DNA of 64,000 nt from Takakia lepidozioides (lineage: Eukaryota; Streptophyta; Takakiopsida; Takakiales; Takakiaceae), in assembly GCA_030704615.1 (NCBI GenBank), contig CM060731.1, forward strand, positions 7,006,001 through 7,070,000, written 5' to 3'. The notes under the pieces are model-generated. The model was not told the origin of the DNA and searched no databases. It saw only the letters and a list, made by a program, of their open reading frames with translations. Made by a program: the position numbers and the translations under genes. This document shows, piece after piece, positions 10,311 to 21,100 of the stretch. How positions within the stretch are numbered: the stretch's first letter is position 1; each line of letters starts with the position of its first letter.

Positions 10311-13065
10311 AGGACAACTGGGAGCCTGATGTTGGACCTATAGTCACCGGAGGAGAGAGACGACGTATACGGCGGTTCTTGAGGGCTTACAGGAACTGCT
10401 TTGCCTTCAGTTTGAAGGACTTAGGAGCACTGAAGGGTCAAGAGATTCGCATTGAATTGGCTACTGACACGCCAATCTTTCGGAGACCCTATAGATACAG
10501 TGACATGGAGAGGTCCTTGATTCAGATGAGAACTCACGACCTTTAGGAGGCTGGTTTGGTGGAGCTATCTGGGGAGAGTATGCTTCAGCCACAGTGATGC
10601 CAGCCAAGAAGGATGTCTATGGCAATTGGACGGAGAGACGTATGTGCGGTGATTACCGGCCTGTAAATCGTCAGACCAAGTCCGATAGGTATGCCATGCC
10701 GACACCAGAGGAGATCTTTGATGCCATTGGGCATGCCAAGGTCTTTAGCACGTTGGATTTACGATCCGGATATCACTAGTTGCCGATCAAGGAGGCGGAT
10801 AAGCAGAAGACGACATTCTGGGGGATCAATGAGCACGGGAAGGATGGCCTATACCAGTGGCGGTTCTTACCATTTGGGCTTAAGAACGCTCCTGCTGAGT
10901 TTCAAAGAGTCATGGACAGGATTCTAGCAGGGGTGGAGTTTGCTCGGTGCTACATAGATGACATCATCATCTTTAGTGCTACGGTGGAAGAGCATGAGAG
11001 ACACCTTCAGGGGGTATTTGAGCGCTTGAGGGCGCACGGATTGAAGTTACATCCGGGGAAGTGCAAGTTTTTCCACAACCAGATTGAGTATCTGGGTCAC
11101 ATGATATATCCTGGAGGATTAGGGGTACAGCAGACTAAGGTAGAGTCCATTGCACAGGTTCCACGCCCCACAGATGTGAGCCGAGTTCGAGCTTTCATGG
11201 GGTTAGCAAACTATTATAGACGGTTTGTTAAGGGATTTAGTGCCATTGCAAAGGCTCTAACCAAGCTGACCAAGGTGGACCAGGAGTGGCAGTGGGAAGA
11301 TGAGCAAGAACAAGCTTTTCAAGAGCTCAAGGCGAGGTTGACCTCGGCGCCCATCTTGAGACGACCTATCAGGGGGCGTCGTTTTCAGCTGCATACAGAT
11401 TGGAGCATGCTGGGGCTTGGAGCGGTGCTCACACAGGTGGATGATGAGGGAAGAGAGTTCGTAGTGGCTTATGCTAGCCGCTCGAACAACGCTGCAGAGT
11501 CTAAGTATAGCTCATATGAAGGAGAATGCTTAGCTGCAGTGTGGGCCGTGGCACACTTCAGGTGCTATCTATACGGCAATCTCTTCACCCTTGTCACGGA
11601 TCACCAACCACTCAAGTGGTTGATGGAGTCAGACAAGCTTACGGGGAAGCTTGCACGGTGGGCACTCATCCTTCAAGAGTATGACTTTCAGGTTGTGCAT
11701 CGACCGGGTTTGGTCAATCGCAATGCAGATGGGTTGAGTCGCAATCCATGCACGAGCCAGCAGGATGACACTGGAGCTCGGTGGCATGGTGAGACGGATG
11801 AGGAGATGGTGCCCGGATGGCATGCATCTGCATTTCTGTGTATCTTGGCAGCGGAAGGCCAGGTTGGACCTGCAACAGGGATGACTGTAGATCAAGTGTC
11901 TGAGGACCCTGAGGCCAGCAATGAGCAAGGTGGCGCCAAATATATACATGAGGATTCAGTTGTGTTGGACTATCTTCGCACTGGAGACACGGCAGCCACT
12001 GTGACTGCCAAGGAGAGGGATCGGATCCTACAACAAGCCAAGAGGTTCAAGTGGGAGGGGACACACCTGCTCCGAGTGTGGGAGGATGGTCGAGTGAGGA
12101 TTGTGCCTCACCCAACACAGCGGGCACGGTTAGTGCGGCATGCCCATGAGGAGTTGGGGCATTTTGGGGTGCGACGCACTCATAGTCTACTGCAGGGGCA
12201 GTATTGGTGGCGTGGTATGCACACAGAGGTGCAACAATTTGTGGCTAGGTGCATGGTGTGTGACAGGGTGCGTGCTTCATTCAACGCCCCTACTCCACAA
12301 TTGCACCCTCTTCCGATCATGGGATTGGGCTACAGGTGGAGTCTTGACTTCCTAGGGCCGTTGCCACTGACCATGCGCCACAACAAGTACGTGTTGGTGA
12401 TGGTGGAGCACTTCTCCAAGTGGATTGAGTTGGTTCCATTGCCTGATAAGGCTAGTGAGGGAGCTGCGTATGCATTCTTGGATTGTGTGCTTAGCCGATT
12501 CGGTGCTCCAGCTGAGGTACTCACGGACCAAGGGAGAAAGTTCTTGGGGGAGTTTCAGGCTTTGTGTGACAAGGCCTTGATAGACCACCGCACCACTTCT
12601 CGGGATCATCCTGAGGCCGATGGCTTGGCAGAGAGAGTTGTTCAAACAGTAAAGAGGGGTTTGCGCAAGTATGGCTTGCAGAAGGGACACCTAGGAGATT
12701 GGGACCTTCAGTTACCCTGGTTAGCCATGGGCTACAGGTTCAGCAAGCAAGCATCACTTGCCTCCTTCTCACCATACTTTCTTCTCTTTGGCCGAGAGCC
12801 GGATTTGCCTACATCCATTTGCAGAGAAGCTGCTACAGTTCTTAACCTTGACGATCCGGACGTGTGGGCACGTGCATGTGAGCAGCGTGCAGAGTTGTTC
12901 AAGAAAGTCATGCCCATGGCTTTCGAGAACCTTGCCATTGCACAACACCGTGATACGTTGAGGTATGCTACCATACGTGGTGGGGGCTATCGTCCTGGGG
13001 TTCGGAGATTCAACCCTGGTGACTATGTCTATCTGCAGCAACTGCTCCTACGACCTTGGATGTGA
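10311..13065 (+). pseudogene. pol: Reverse transcriptase, RNase H and integrase (copy 1, three lesions)
   Basis: RT begins near 10311 and carries the YIDD catalytic box (at about 10950) inside a typical Ty3/gypsy domain (RFLPFGLKNAPAEFQRVMDR). RNase H follows (LHTDWSMLGLGAVLTQ, YSSYEGECLAAVWA). Integrase has the HHCC zinc-binding part (HEELGHFG ... CMVCDR) and the DDE core (SLDFLGPLP, TDQGRKF, HPEADGLAERVV). Lesions: TAG at 10544-10546, a one-base loss in a G run near 10570, and TAG at 10777-10779 in GYH*LPI, where the family has Gln. Near 13040 one G is lost relative to copy 2, which pushes the integrase C-terminus and PHD finger out of frame. Confidence 0.9.
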
Positions 13066-13385
13066 CTGCAGGACGTGTTATTTTGAGGGTTCGAGAGGTC
13101 TTGCCCTCAGGCGTCTTGGTCTTGGAGGGTCGGGATGGCATAACTTGGAAGGACCATGTGCGTAATTGTGTGCCATGTCACCTTCCGAATGTCGATGGCA
13201 GGATTGACCCAAACCTGGCAGTGGTATCTGCAAGTTTGAGGTGCATGTTGTGTGGGTCTGCTAGAGGGGCAGCCACCATGCTGGTGTGTGATCGATGCTC
13301 TAGAGGTTGGCATATGGGATGCTTGACTCCACCTCTTGAGATGGTTCCGGATGGGGATTGGTTATGTCCACATTGCATTGGATAG
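13039..13385 (+). CDS. Integrase C-terminal extension with PHD finger
   Basis: In the restored frame of copy 2 this part is continuous with integrase. It holds a C4HC3 PHD finger: CMLC, eleven residues, CDRC, SRGW, H, MG, C, fourteen residues ending in Trp-Leu, then CPHC. PHD fingers commonly read histone H3 tails. Many plant gypsy integrases end in a chromodomain for targeting, so a PHD finger in the same place suggests an analogous chromatin-targeting role (inference). The frame ends with TAG at 13383. Sequence from 13386 to the polypurine tract is non-coding. Confidence 0.8.
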
Positions 13386-13630
13386 TGGGAGTGGATACAA
13401 CCATGGAAGGCTAACAAGCAACGCAAGGCCCAGCTATAGGAGACCTTGAATACACGAGGTCCTGGCTCAAGTTCACAGATTGCAAGACGGCGACTAACGA
13501 TGGGGCTACTCTTGTACCCGGCCTCTTGGTCAATAGAGTTTGAGTACAATAGGGACAGTGATAGAGGACTTAGTACGGCTGTGGCTATTACATCTTGTAG
13601 CTATCTGGAGTTAGAGGGACCTATCCACCA

Positions 13631-13644
13631 GCTAGGGGGGCGAT
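13631..13644 (+). promoter_or_regulatory. Polypurine tract of copy 1
   Basis: CTAGGGGGGCGA directly precedes the TGTGG that opens repeat B1. Plus-strand DNA synthesis of LTR elements starts at such tracts, so this marks B1, not A2, as the beginning of the 3' terminal repeat. Copy 2 has the same arrangement at about 34960-34975 on the minus strand. Confidence 0.6.
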
Positions 13645-14172
13645 TGTGGCAGACTACTTTATTGTGCATATATGTGTGGTGTGGTTTGGACATCGATGTA
13701 GTTGTGTAGCGATACGTATGCGCACGACAGCTGTCAAGTTAAATAAGCACAGTGTGAAACTAACTAGAATAAAGCTAGTTATTTGTATTTAACACTTGGA
13801 TTTAGGTCAAGTGTTAAATCAGGTGTCAAGTTTAGTTTGACACCTGAACCGTCTTATCTTCACGAGAGCGTCAGTCACGCAGCTCATCTCTCTCGAGTTG
13901 AGCCTGCGTGACCGAGCTCCTTCACGCTTTAGAATCTGAGTGTGCTTATGTAGGGAGTATAGGTTGTTGTGGGGTGGAGTCCCCATAGCTTGGGGTGCCC
14001 CTGGCTCGACTATTATCTTAAAGAGTGATAGCGATGGATTTCATGTTTCTTGTGTTAAGAGTGTGTGTCCTTTAGCTTTCTATCTATTGTGGCAGACTAC
14101 TTTATTGTGCATATATGTGTGGTGTGGTTTGGACAGCGATGTAGTTGTGTAGCGATACGTATGCGCACAACA
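13645..14172 (+). repeat. 3' terminal repeats B1-A2-B2
   Basis: B1 (13645-13729) and B2 (14088-14172) are near-identical 85-bp repeats that start TGTGGCAGAC and end in ACA. Between them lies A2 (13732-14084), the partner of 5' repeat A1. The whole 528-bp block begins TG, ends CA and is followed by the target duplication TAGC. B is absent from the 5' end. Copy 2 has the identical order. Confidence 0.8.
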
Positions 14173-14449
14173 TAGCCCCAACTGGTTTGATTCATTCTGA
14201 GCCTGCATGTTTGAATGACAAGCTGCCTCTTGAATCTGAAGGTACTGGTGCCTTGACATCCCCTCTTACCAGTAACTTGCAGTTGAGAGAGAGAGATGTT
14301 CCTTGTAGTCCTAGTCTTGAGAAGGGAAAGTGTGTTGTTGTGGAGGACTCTGAACCTGGTTTGAGGCCTTCATTGAATTTCCAAAATGTTGGGCTCTCTC
14401 ATGTGCCTGTAAAGAGAGTACATGCAGCTAGCTTATCTACTGGAAGGTC
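14173..14449 (+). pseudogene. Unidentified coding frame, 3' part after the insertion
   Basis: This frame (PTGLIHSEPACLNDKLPLES ... SLNFQNVGLSHVPVKR) continues the frame of 408-984 if both transposons are removed. It ends where an older LTR fragment begins. I do not recognise the protein. Confidence 0.4.
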
Positions 14450-14822
14450 TATCGAGCGGCTTTTACTCACCCATCCCTTTGCTATCCGAGGTGGGAACTC
14501 CAAGATAGAAGAGTTGGAAATCTCTAAGCACTTAGCCGGCTCAGAACAATCAGTCATGACCTACAGCTAGTGTATCATGTGGGTGTTTCCTATTTGTACT
14601 CCTTCCCACATTCATGTTAGCGAGTTACCTTACTATCTGCAATTAAGTACCAGTTTGCTTCAGAATTCTATCAAGTTCCATCCATTCATTCCACAATTTC
14701 ACTCAGGTCTCTCTACACAGTGTGAGTATGAAGTATGTATCAGATTAATATCTATCAAGTATCAAGCTGAAGCCATGGTGTCTCTAATCTACTCTACATT
14801 ACAATTCTACAGCTTGCATTCA
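14450..14822 (-). repeat. Diverged LTR fragment of the second gypsy family
   Basis: Similar over its length to 60421-60790 and, inverted, to about 28570-28920, including GGCTTTTACTCACCCATCCC and CATGACCTACAGCTAGTGTA. It is more diverged than the other copies and lacks the CACAGCC-rich half. The next 460 bases (14823-15286) hold only a short GAGCCAT tandem (about 14840-14872) and no gene I can see. Confidence 0.7.
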
Positions 14823-15286
14823 TGGGGGCTGCTATTTCATGAGCCATGAGCCATGAGCGGCATGAGCCATGAGCATAGTCGTAAGTGTGGAAAAAAACAT
14901 GAGCAGCACTATTTTCCGGAAATGAGTGTCCGCGGGAATAGGGTTTAGGGTGCAACGGTCATAGGGGGAGAAGGACCTCCCGATGAAGGAGGTTCGGCAA
15001 TGTTATTTAGAATTATATATTGAAAGGCAATGTTTCGCGAATGGTAGGGTGGTACTGCTCTGTACAATGGGGGCCCATTTCAGCCTACCAGCCACTTGCA
15101 AAATCCACCCACACTCCCAATCCCAAACGACATGAGCAATGACGCATTCTGGGAACGATGGACACAGAATAGAATAAAAAGAGGGCACAATGAGGTTTTT
15201 ATTGATCCACATGAATTGCATTTGAAGCACGTCTACTGTGCTGATTGTGCAATCAAATCTTTAGCCCTGTGCCTACTGAATACAAG

Positions 15287-15850
15287 TCACGTTGTCAATG
15301 GGACTTCGACTGCTCTCAGAACTAGCTCATGAGTCATGGGGCTCCTCCAGGTAAAGTCGATTGCAGCCGTTGTACCGCCCCTAGTGATGTTCACCACAAT
15401 GTCCTGCCCTTCAATCATACCACCATCGAATATGGAAATCTTCACGTTTTCGTCATCCACACCAATGCGAATGTCCCCATACAATGGAGAAGAGGAGCGC
15501 ACTCCTTGAGGAGAATAGGTCTCTCCGATGGAGTCCACCCACGTCCAGTGGCAGCAGTTCCACCGCAACAGCATAGCAGTGCGCCTTCTTCTGCATGGGT
15601 GACCGTCGTAGCTGGGAAAATCGGAATCGAGGATGCGCAGGAGCCACGGACTCCTCAAACCAAGATCGTCACCCCGCTCGAAGGCGTAGTGGCCTAGGAT
15701 ATACTCAAAAGCCACCAATGTTTCCACAATCGAACCAGTATCTTCTCTGTAATCTGTGTACCAGATAACAATGTCTCCCGATGTGGCCGAATACATTGCA
15801 TAATCGATGCCTCCAAATGGGCAGTCGTCCCGGTTCCGGAAGCACGGCAT
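15287..15850 (-). CDS. Unknown protein, member 1 of a divergent gene pair
   Basis: The start is taken at the ATG of MPCFRNRDDCPFGGIDYAMY because similarity to the neighbouring gene at 16405 is strong from there; the frame is open further upstream to 16063. About 188 residues. Conserved with its neighbour: MPC, CP, DYAM, SGDI, the tryptophan-rich RWNCCHW region, YGDIR, and DGGMIEGQDIVV near the end, then ELVLRAVEVP. No signal peptide or membrane segment is seen in the conserved part and I recognise no domain. It stands head-to-head with its paralogue, with about 550 bases between the two starts. Confidence 0.55.
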   Translation of the reverse strand: MPCFRNRDDCPFGGIDYAMYSATSGDIVIWYTDYREDTGSIVETLVAFEYILGHYAFERGDDLGLRSPWLLRILDSDFPSYDGHPCRRRRTAMLLRWNCCHWTWVDSIGETYSPQGVRSSSPLYGDIRIGVDDENVKISIFDGGMIEGQDIVVNITRGGTTAAIDFTWRSPMTHELVLRAVEVPLTT

Positions 15851-16404
15851 CCTTGCAAAGGAGGACCTGAGGACGACTTGGATGCAGATGACAATGACCT
15901 TGCGGATAGCTACGAAGCCCTTAGATTTTGGAAATGATGCGAAGCGGAAGAGCAGTCCGGCCTCCAATAATGGAGCATCTGGGTCCCACGTACCCACCGA
16001 CGGAGGTGGAACGTGTTCATCACGCCGGCGGTGGATGAACCCATACATCTTTCTCATCAACAAGTTATAGTTTGAGATCTGCCACCAAAGTCCATCCCCC
16101 GGATGGAAATTCGGCGCCGCATTTACATCGAAGAGGGGATGGACTTCGTCGTGTCCAGTGGCTATCGGCCCACCTGGCAGTGAGTGCCCATAGTTTGCAT
16201 GGCAGGGTAGGAAACTGATACGGCTACATTCATGAAGCAGCCAATCTTCATCGGTCCAGGATCCTGTAGGGGGAAATTTAAATGTGCCCTGGAGTGTTTG
16301 TGAGGAATTGCAGCGTTAGCTTGAACTTTTTCCAGCCACCGCGCTGCTCCTCCTCCATCCGGGAGCTGCTGTCATTGAGCGTACTCCGCTACTCTTTTTC
16401 AAGG

Positions 16405-16982
16405 ATGCCGTGCCGCCGAAATCCAGCCGACTGCCCTTATCATGGCCACGATTATGCTATGTTCAAACCAGAATCAGGAGACATCATTGTCTGGCTCTCT
16501 GTTTTCACAGACGCTTCTGGAATCAAGCAAGAGTCTTTGCGCGCAATGGAGTATCTGGAGGGCTATTACCGCTTTGAGCGAGGTGAGGGCGAGGGTCAAT
16601 GCGGTCCGTGGGTCCTGAAAATTGTTGACCTCGATATACCAAGCTGGAAAGGGATGCCGGACAGATCACGCACGGCCTCGCTTTGGCGCTGGAACTACTG
16701 CCAGTGGACCAGGGAGGACGGCACCAGGGAAAACTATATACGTGCAGATCACTCCGCTCTTCCAGTGTATGGAGACATTCGGCTGAGTTGCGAAGACGAA
16801 TCGCACGGGCACATGAGGCCCACAGTGACCTTGCAATGTATGATGGTGGTATCATTGATGGACATGACATTGTCGTCGGCTCCAGCAAGGGTAGCAGAAC
16901 GACCGAATTGCAATTTACCTCGAGGTGCCGCAGCAGTGATGAGCTTGTTTTGAGGGGTATCGAAGTTCCGTCGACTTGGTGA
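16405..16982 (+). pseudogene. Unknown protein, member 2 of the divergent pair (frameshifted)
   Basis: Starts at MPCRRNPADCPYHGHDYAMF and parallels the minus-strand gene at 15287-15850 in length (about 192 codons) and motifs (SGDIIVW, LWRWNYCQW, YGDIRL). Near 16800 the match moves to another frame (MYDGGIIDGHDIVVGSS ... DELVLRGIEVPSTW), so one small indel or a short intron breaks it. The pair arose by inverted duplication. From 16983 to 17239 I see nothing. Confidence 0.5.
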
Positions 16983-17239
16983 AGCCCATGTAGAAGGAGG
17001 AAGGGCTTAGTTTTGTCTGCAGTTGGTAAATGTGAGACATCGTGTCCGATCAATAAACCCATCGTACCTCAATTCTGTATGATTGTGTTTCATTCTGTTG
17101 AATAACTGTCAGAATTGGCCCACTGTTTACAATTTGATGTCTCATTTCTACAATGTGTCTGTCCGGATGAATATAGCAGAGTAACCGGTATGTGAGTCAT
17201 GTGTCAAGAATATACCAGAGTAACGCCATGTCGGACATT

Positions 17240-18007
17240 GAAATGCGGCACCGCATTTCCATGTGGGACAAGGAAATGCGGTGCCGAATTTCCATGCCGA
17301 CATGGAAATGTATGAACCGCATTTCAGTGTCGGACAATGAAATGCGGTGCATCATTTCCGTCCAGGTACACGAAATACCAACACGGGTCTATAAATTGGA
17401 CAGACAACGAGGTTGGCATTGCAAATGCGGCGACGCATTTCCAGCTTGGCAATGGAAACTTCTTTTTGGACAAGGGAATGCGGTGCCGCATTTCCGTCCA
17501 ACAATTCGAAAAGTGTGACATTTCCGACCAGCGCGATGGAATGCGTTACCGCATTTCCGTGAGAGGGTCTGCAAATGGACAAATTGCGATGTCCGTTCTG
17601 GAAATGCGGCGCCGCATTTCCATGTCCGTCATCGACTTTTTTTTTACAATGGAATGCGGTGCCAATTTTTGCTGATGGGCCTGCAATTCGAACAACGACC
17701 ATCCCCAATATGGAAATGCGGCACCGCATTTTCAATTCCGCCATCTCGACCTCCTTGTTCGACCTCCTTGTTCGACCTCTGTAAGCGTGGAGGCATCCAT
17801 GCAATGAGCGGGAGAGGCCAAACTGGCGTGTGGACAAAGGAAATTTTGGAAATGGGGCACCGCATTTCCAATCGGCCGATTACTTTTTACTATGCCAACA
17901 TTGAAATGGAAAATTTAGTCCCTCCCCTGTTTTGGAAATGCGGTGCCGCATTTCCAAAAGAGGTTCTTAGAGTTGCCAAAATTTTGGAAATGCGATGCCC
18001 CATTTCT
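17240..18007. repeat. Palindrome array downstream of the left ParB-methyltransferase gene
   Basis: About 13 copies, many imperfect, of a 22-bp palindrome with 10-bp arm GGAAATGCGG, a two-base centre and the reverse-complement arm. Spacers are unrelated and 30-130 bp long. The array ends about 135 bp past the stop codon of the gene at 18144-23357. Confidence 0.85.
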
Positions 18008-18143
18008 GATTTTGGGAGCGTCGTGGTTTGGGCGATTGTGTGGCTGGAATGCACACTGGAGAGGGGTCACGAATGTCGGACAGAATTTCCTTTATATACT
18101 CTGGAAGAGAATTTACATTTACAGAGACTTCATTAAAATTCTA

Positions 18144-21100
18144 TTAATCTTGAAAATCATCCGAATCCTCATCCTGTTCTAGACTGTCCTGCTCCGCCTC
18201 CACCCCCTCAGTGTCTTTCTCATCTCCAGCGGACTGCTCGTTGGCCAGGCTTTCGAAAATCCCATCTTCCCCTTGCGGAACTGTCCATCTCACCTCCGTT
18301 GGGTCGTCTTCCTCCCTGTCTGCGTCGCTCTCATCCGTTGAATCACATATGTACTTTCGTACCCGTCTACCTGTCTGAGCTGCTGCCAACTCTTTCCTTA
18401 TCCTTCTGTCCTCCCTAGCCCTCTCCAAAATCTGCTCTACTTTACTGGGATTCTCACTTCTTCTAATCGCTGTATTTGCGAGTTTAGCTGCATAACTAGG
18501 AAGGGAGTAGTCCCTCACCGGGCTCGTCATGAATCGGCCCTCGCAAAGAATGGGACATTCTTCCTGGCAGGAAGTGTAGGCCCTACATGTTTCGACCCGG
18601 ACCCTGCAATCCTGCACATGACAATCATCAACGAGACTAATGAGAACCACAGTCGGGAAATTCGTTTGACAAAAATGACCCAGAATGCTTTGCAAACTTA
18701 CAATGTTTGCACTCACTCGTATTCCGGGTTCTCCTCCGCATCAATGTCCACTGTGTCTTCCTCGGACTCCGACGAATCCGAGGAGACTTCCGCTCTGTCG
18801 GGAGCCTTAACATTCCGTTGCAGCCCTTCCAGATGGGATCCCCACACGGATGAATCCTCCTCGTAGGCAAAGAGGTGCCGGTCGGAAAACCGCCCAGCCC
18901 ACATTGAGGCACCTGTTACAATGCCATCCACACATTACCACATGGCGCTTCAGATGTTGCGAACTACATCCTAACGAGAATTTGCAGAACAGCATAGATC
19001 AAGATTCTGCATACCTGTCCCACAGATGAGGTCGAGCACTGTGCCCTCCACGTCTGTGCATGTCTCCATAATTGTCTGAATGAAGGCAGGGCTCCGAGTC
19101 CGTGAGTACCGCAGGGGTTCCGTTGAAGTGAGGCTATGAGGGAGAAGTTCCTTGGGAACGTTGTTGAACAGAACGTCGTAATCGAGGGGGTCGCAGTTCG
19201 GGTCAACCTTTCCTCCCTCCTTCCGGAAAGCAAAGGTGGAGTTCTCCTTCACAAAGCAGTATGCATCGAACTGCTTCGTCTGCATACACAGGGGGAACGA
19301 TTAGAAACCGAATGCGGCACCGCATTTGAAAACACCCAAGCAAATGAATGGACGAGTGCCAGTGTCGTAATCACCTTCTTCCCTTCCGACCGAAGGCCCA
19401 GTGTGTTGATGCACGTCCACTTCTTTTTTCAGAATCGGGACGGCGCTCTTGCGGGTCCACTTCGCAATTCCTGTCTGAGTGTTTTTTCCTCTGCTCGCCA
19501 GGACAACCACACAGCCTCTGTCGTCCAACACCATGCGGGCAAGCCTGAATCCTTTCTTCCAAAAGTCCTCCGAGTACCTGTTCCAAGATGGCAAAGCTTG
19601 CAGTCCTTCCACAGGCTCTCCGTCCGGAATATCCAAGATGATCATATCGCAAGACCACTCGGTGGCATTTCCGCCCCTCCTACAATCTTTTTCTGCACAC
19701 ACCCTCTCAAAGAACGAGACCATATTCTGAAATCCTGGGGTGTCGGAAGGCTCTTCGGCAGTCGCCTTCTTCAGTGCTCTGCCCTTCAGACCCTCCATGG
19801 TCTTCATGTATGCCAACTTGGCTGCCCGTCCATCCAAAGCCGCCAAGAAACTCTCATTTACACACTGGACTACTGTTTCGGGAGCCACTTTCGGCCTCTC
19901 TTCATTTCCACCGGCTCGAAAGGGTGCCCCCCTGGGGGGTTAAGAGTGCCTTCTTTGCCGAGCCAGTTCTCGTGCCTCTCGTGACAACGGTGGGCACAGG
20001 GGAGGCAGCCTGCGTTTGGGGGGGGTGGGCTGGTTGCAAAGTCTCCATCGGAGTCCTCTTCCTCACCCTCTTCCTGAACAGGCTGTTTCTGCTTCTTCGT
20101 TTTGGCGGGTGTCACAACAGCTGCTCCTTGCTGGCGAGTCCTCTTCTTCGACCCTTCTGTTGGGCCTGCACAGCTGCATCCACCGTCTTTTGTGCCATCT
20201 CAGCTGCCTTTCTGGATTCTTCCAGAGCAGCAGATTCCTTTGCCGACTTTGGCCAGCAGGGACACGTCTTTCCTTTCTCTTCTCTTCTGCCAAGGCGTGC
20301 AGATCTTTCTCAGACTCGTCAACAATACCGCCAGACATGTCCAGGTACCACGGGCATCCAACGAGATGCGCGGGATGCCATTGTTTCTGCATCTCGGGTG
20401 TGTAGACACAGCTTGGGCCCGCCACGGTCCAAGCCATGAAGAACGGGGGCTCTTGAGCCAGGGCCCCTGTCTGAAGGAGCACGTATTTCATATACCTGCA
20501 AGGCAGTCAGCATGCGTGAGCAAAAGTGAGACCAACCTACTCGCAGAGTGCCACCGAAAACATAAAATGCGAATGCGGTGCCGCATTTCCGAGACAAACC
20601 TCGTAACCAGGCTTCGCATACAAGGGCAGCTGTGCTTCACCTGTAAACAATTCGCATTGCAGCTTTCCCCCTCCCTCCTGATGTGTAAACTCCACGCTCC
20701 TTCTTGCTGTCTGTAGCTCTCTGGCGAAAAGGTTGTCCTTGTACGCACATCTGAAACGTGTCACGTAGTCTTCCAATGTCTGTGTTCCATCCCATTTGAC
20801 GTACAAGCCGAACGAATTTGTGTGCATTACGACTTGCTCCTTCGCATTCGACATTACCTGCGATTCCCAAATGCATTGTCACGTAGCAGTTCAGGGAATT
20901 CATTTCAGAAAAGCAAATCTGGGGAAGTACCTTGAATTACCTGGAACCACCAAGTCATACGGTTGAGCCACACATCCACTGCAGGGTCGGAAACTTCCAG
21001 TGGAAAAGACCACATTGTCCTTATGCTCTCGGATGCATTCCAGATCGACAGCCACCGTGTCTGCCATTTCCGATCCAATGTCAGGAGCTGGAAGAGAGTG

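Larger units (their letters stand above)
2171..14172 (+). mobile_element. Ty3/gypsy retrotransposon copy 1 with cytosine methyltransferase and PHD finger
   Basis: The element is 12.0 kb. Its 5' end is TGTGAAGTTAAATAAG and its 3' end is GCGCACAACA. TAGC flanks both ends (2167-2170 and 14173-14176; ATAGC if the terminal A is shared), giving a 4-5 bp target duplication. Order: 5' repeat A1, captured host-gene cassette, leader, ATG-less ORF0, gag with two zinc knuckles, retropepsin fused to a C5 DNA methyltransferase, RT, RNase H, integrase, PHD finger, polypurine tract, 3' repeats B1-A2-B2. Several stops and single-base shifts make this copy non-autonomous. A deleted relative (copy 2) lies at 34437-43066. 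A1 and A2 differ at only a handful of sites, so insertion looks fairly recent. Confidence 0.85.

Noticed and set aside
10544-10779. Stop-codon reassignment (UAG as glutamine) as the main explanation
   Set aside because: ORF0 and the PHD frame end at TAG in places where homology ends, and the P450 uses TGA; methyl-cytosine deamination explains the pattern more simply, though recoding is not excluded.
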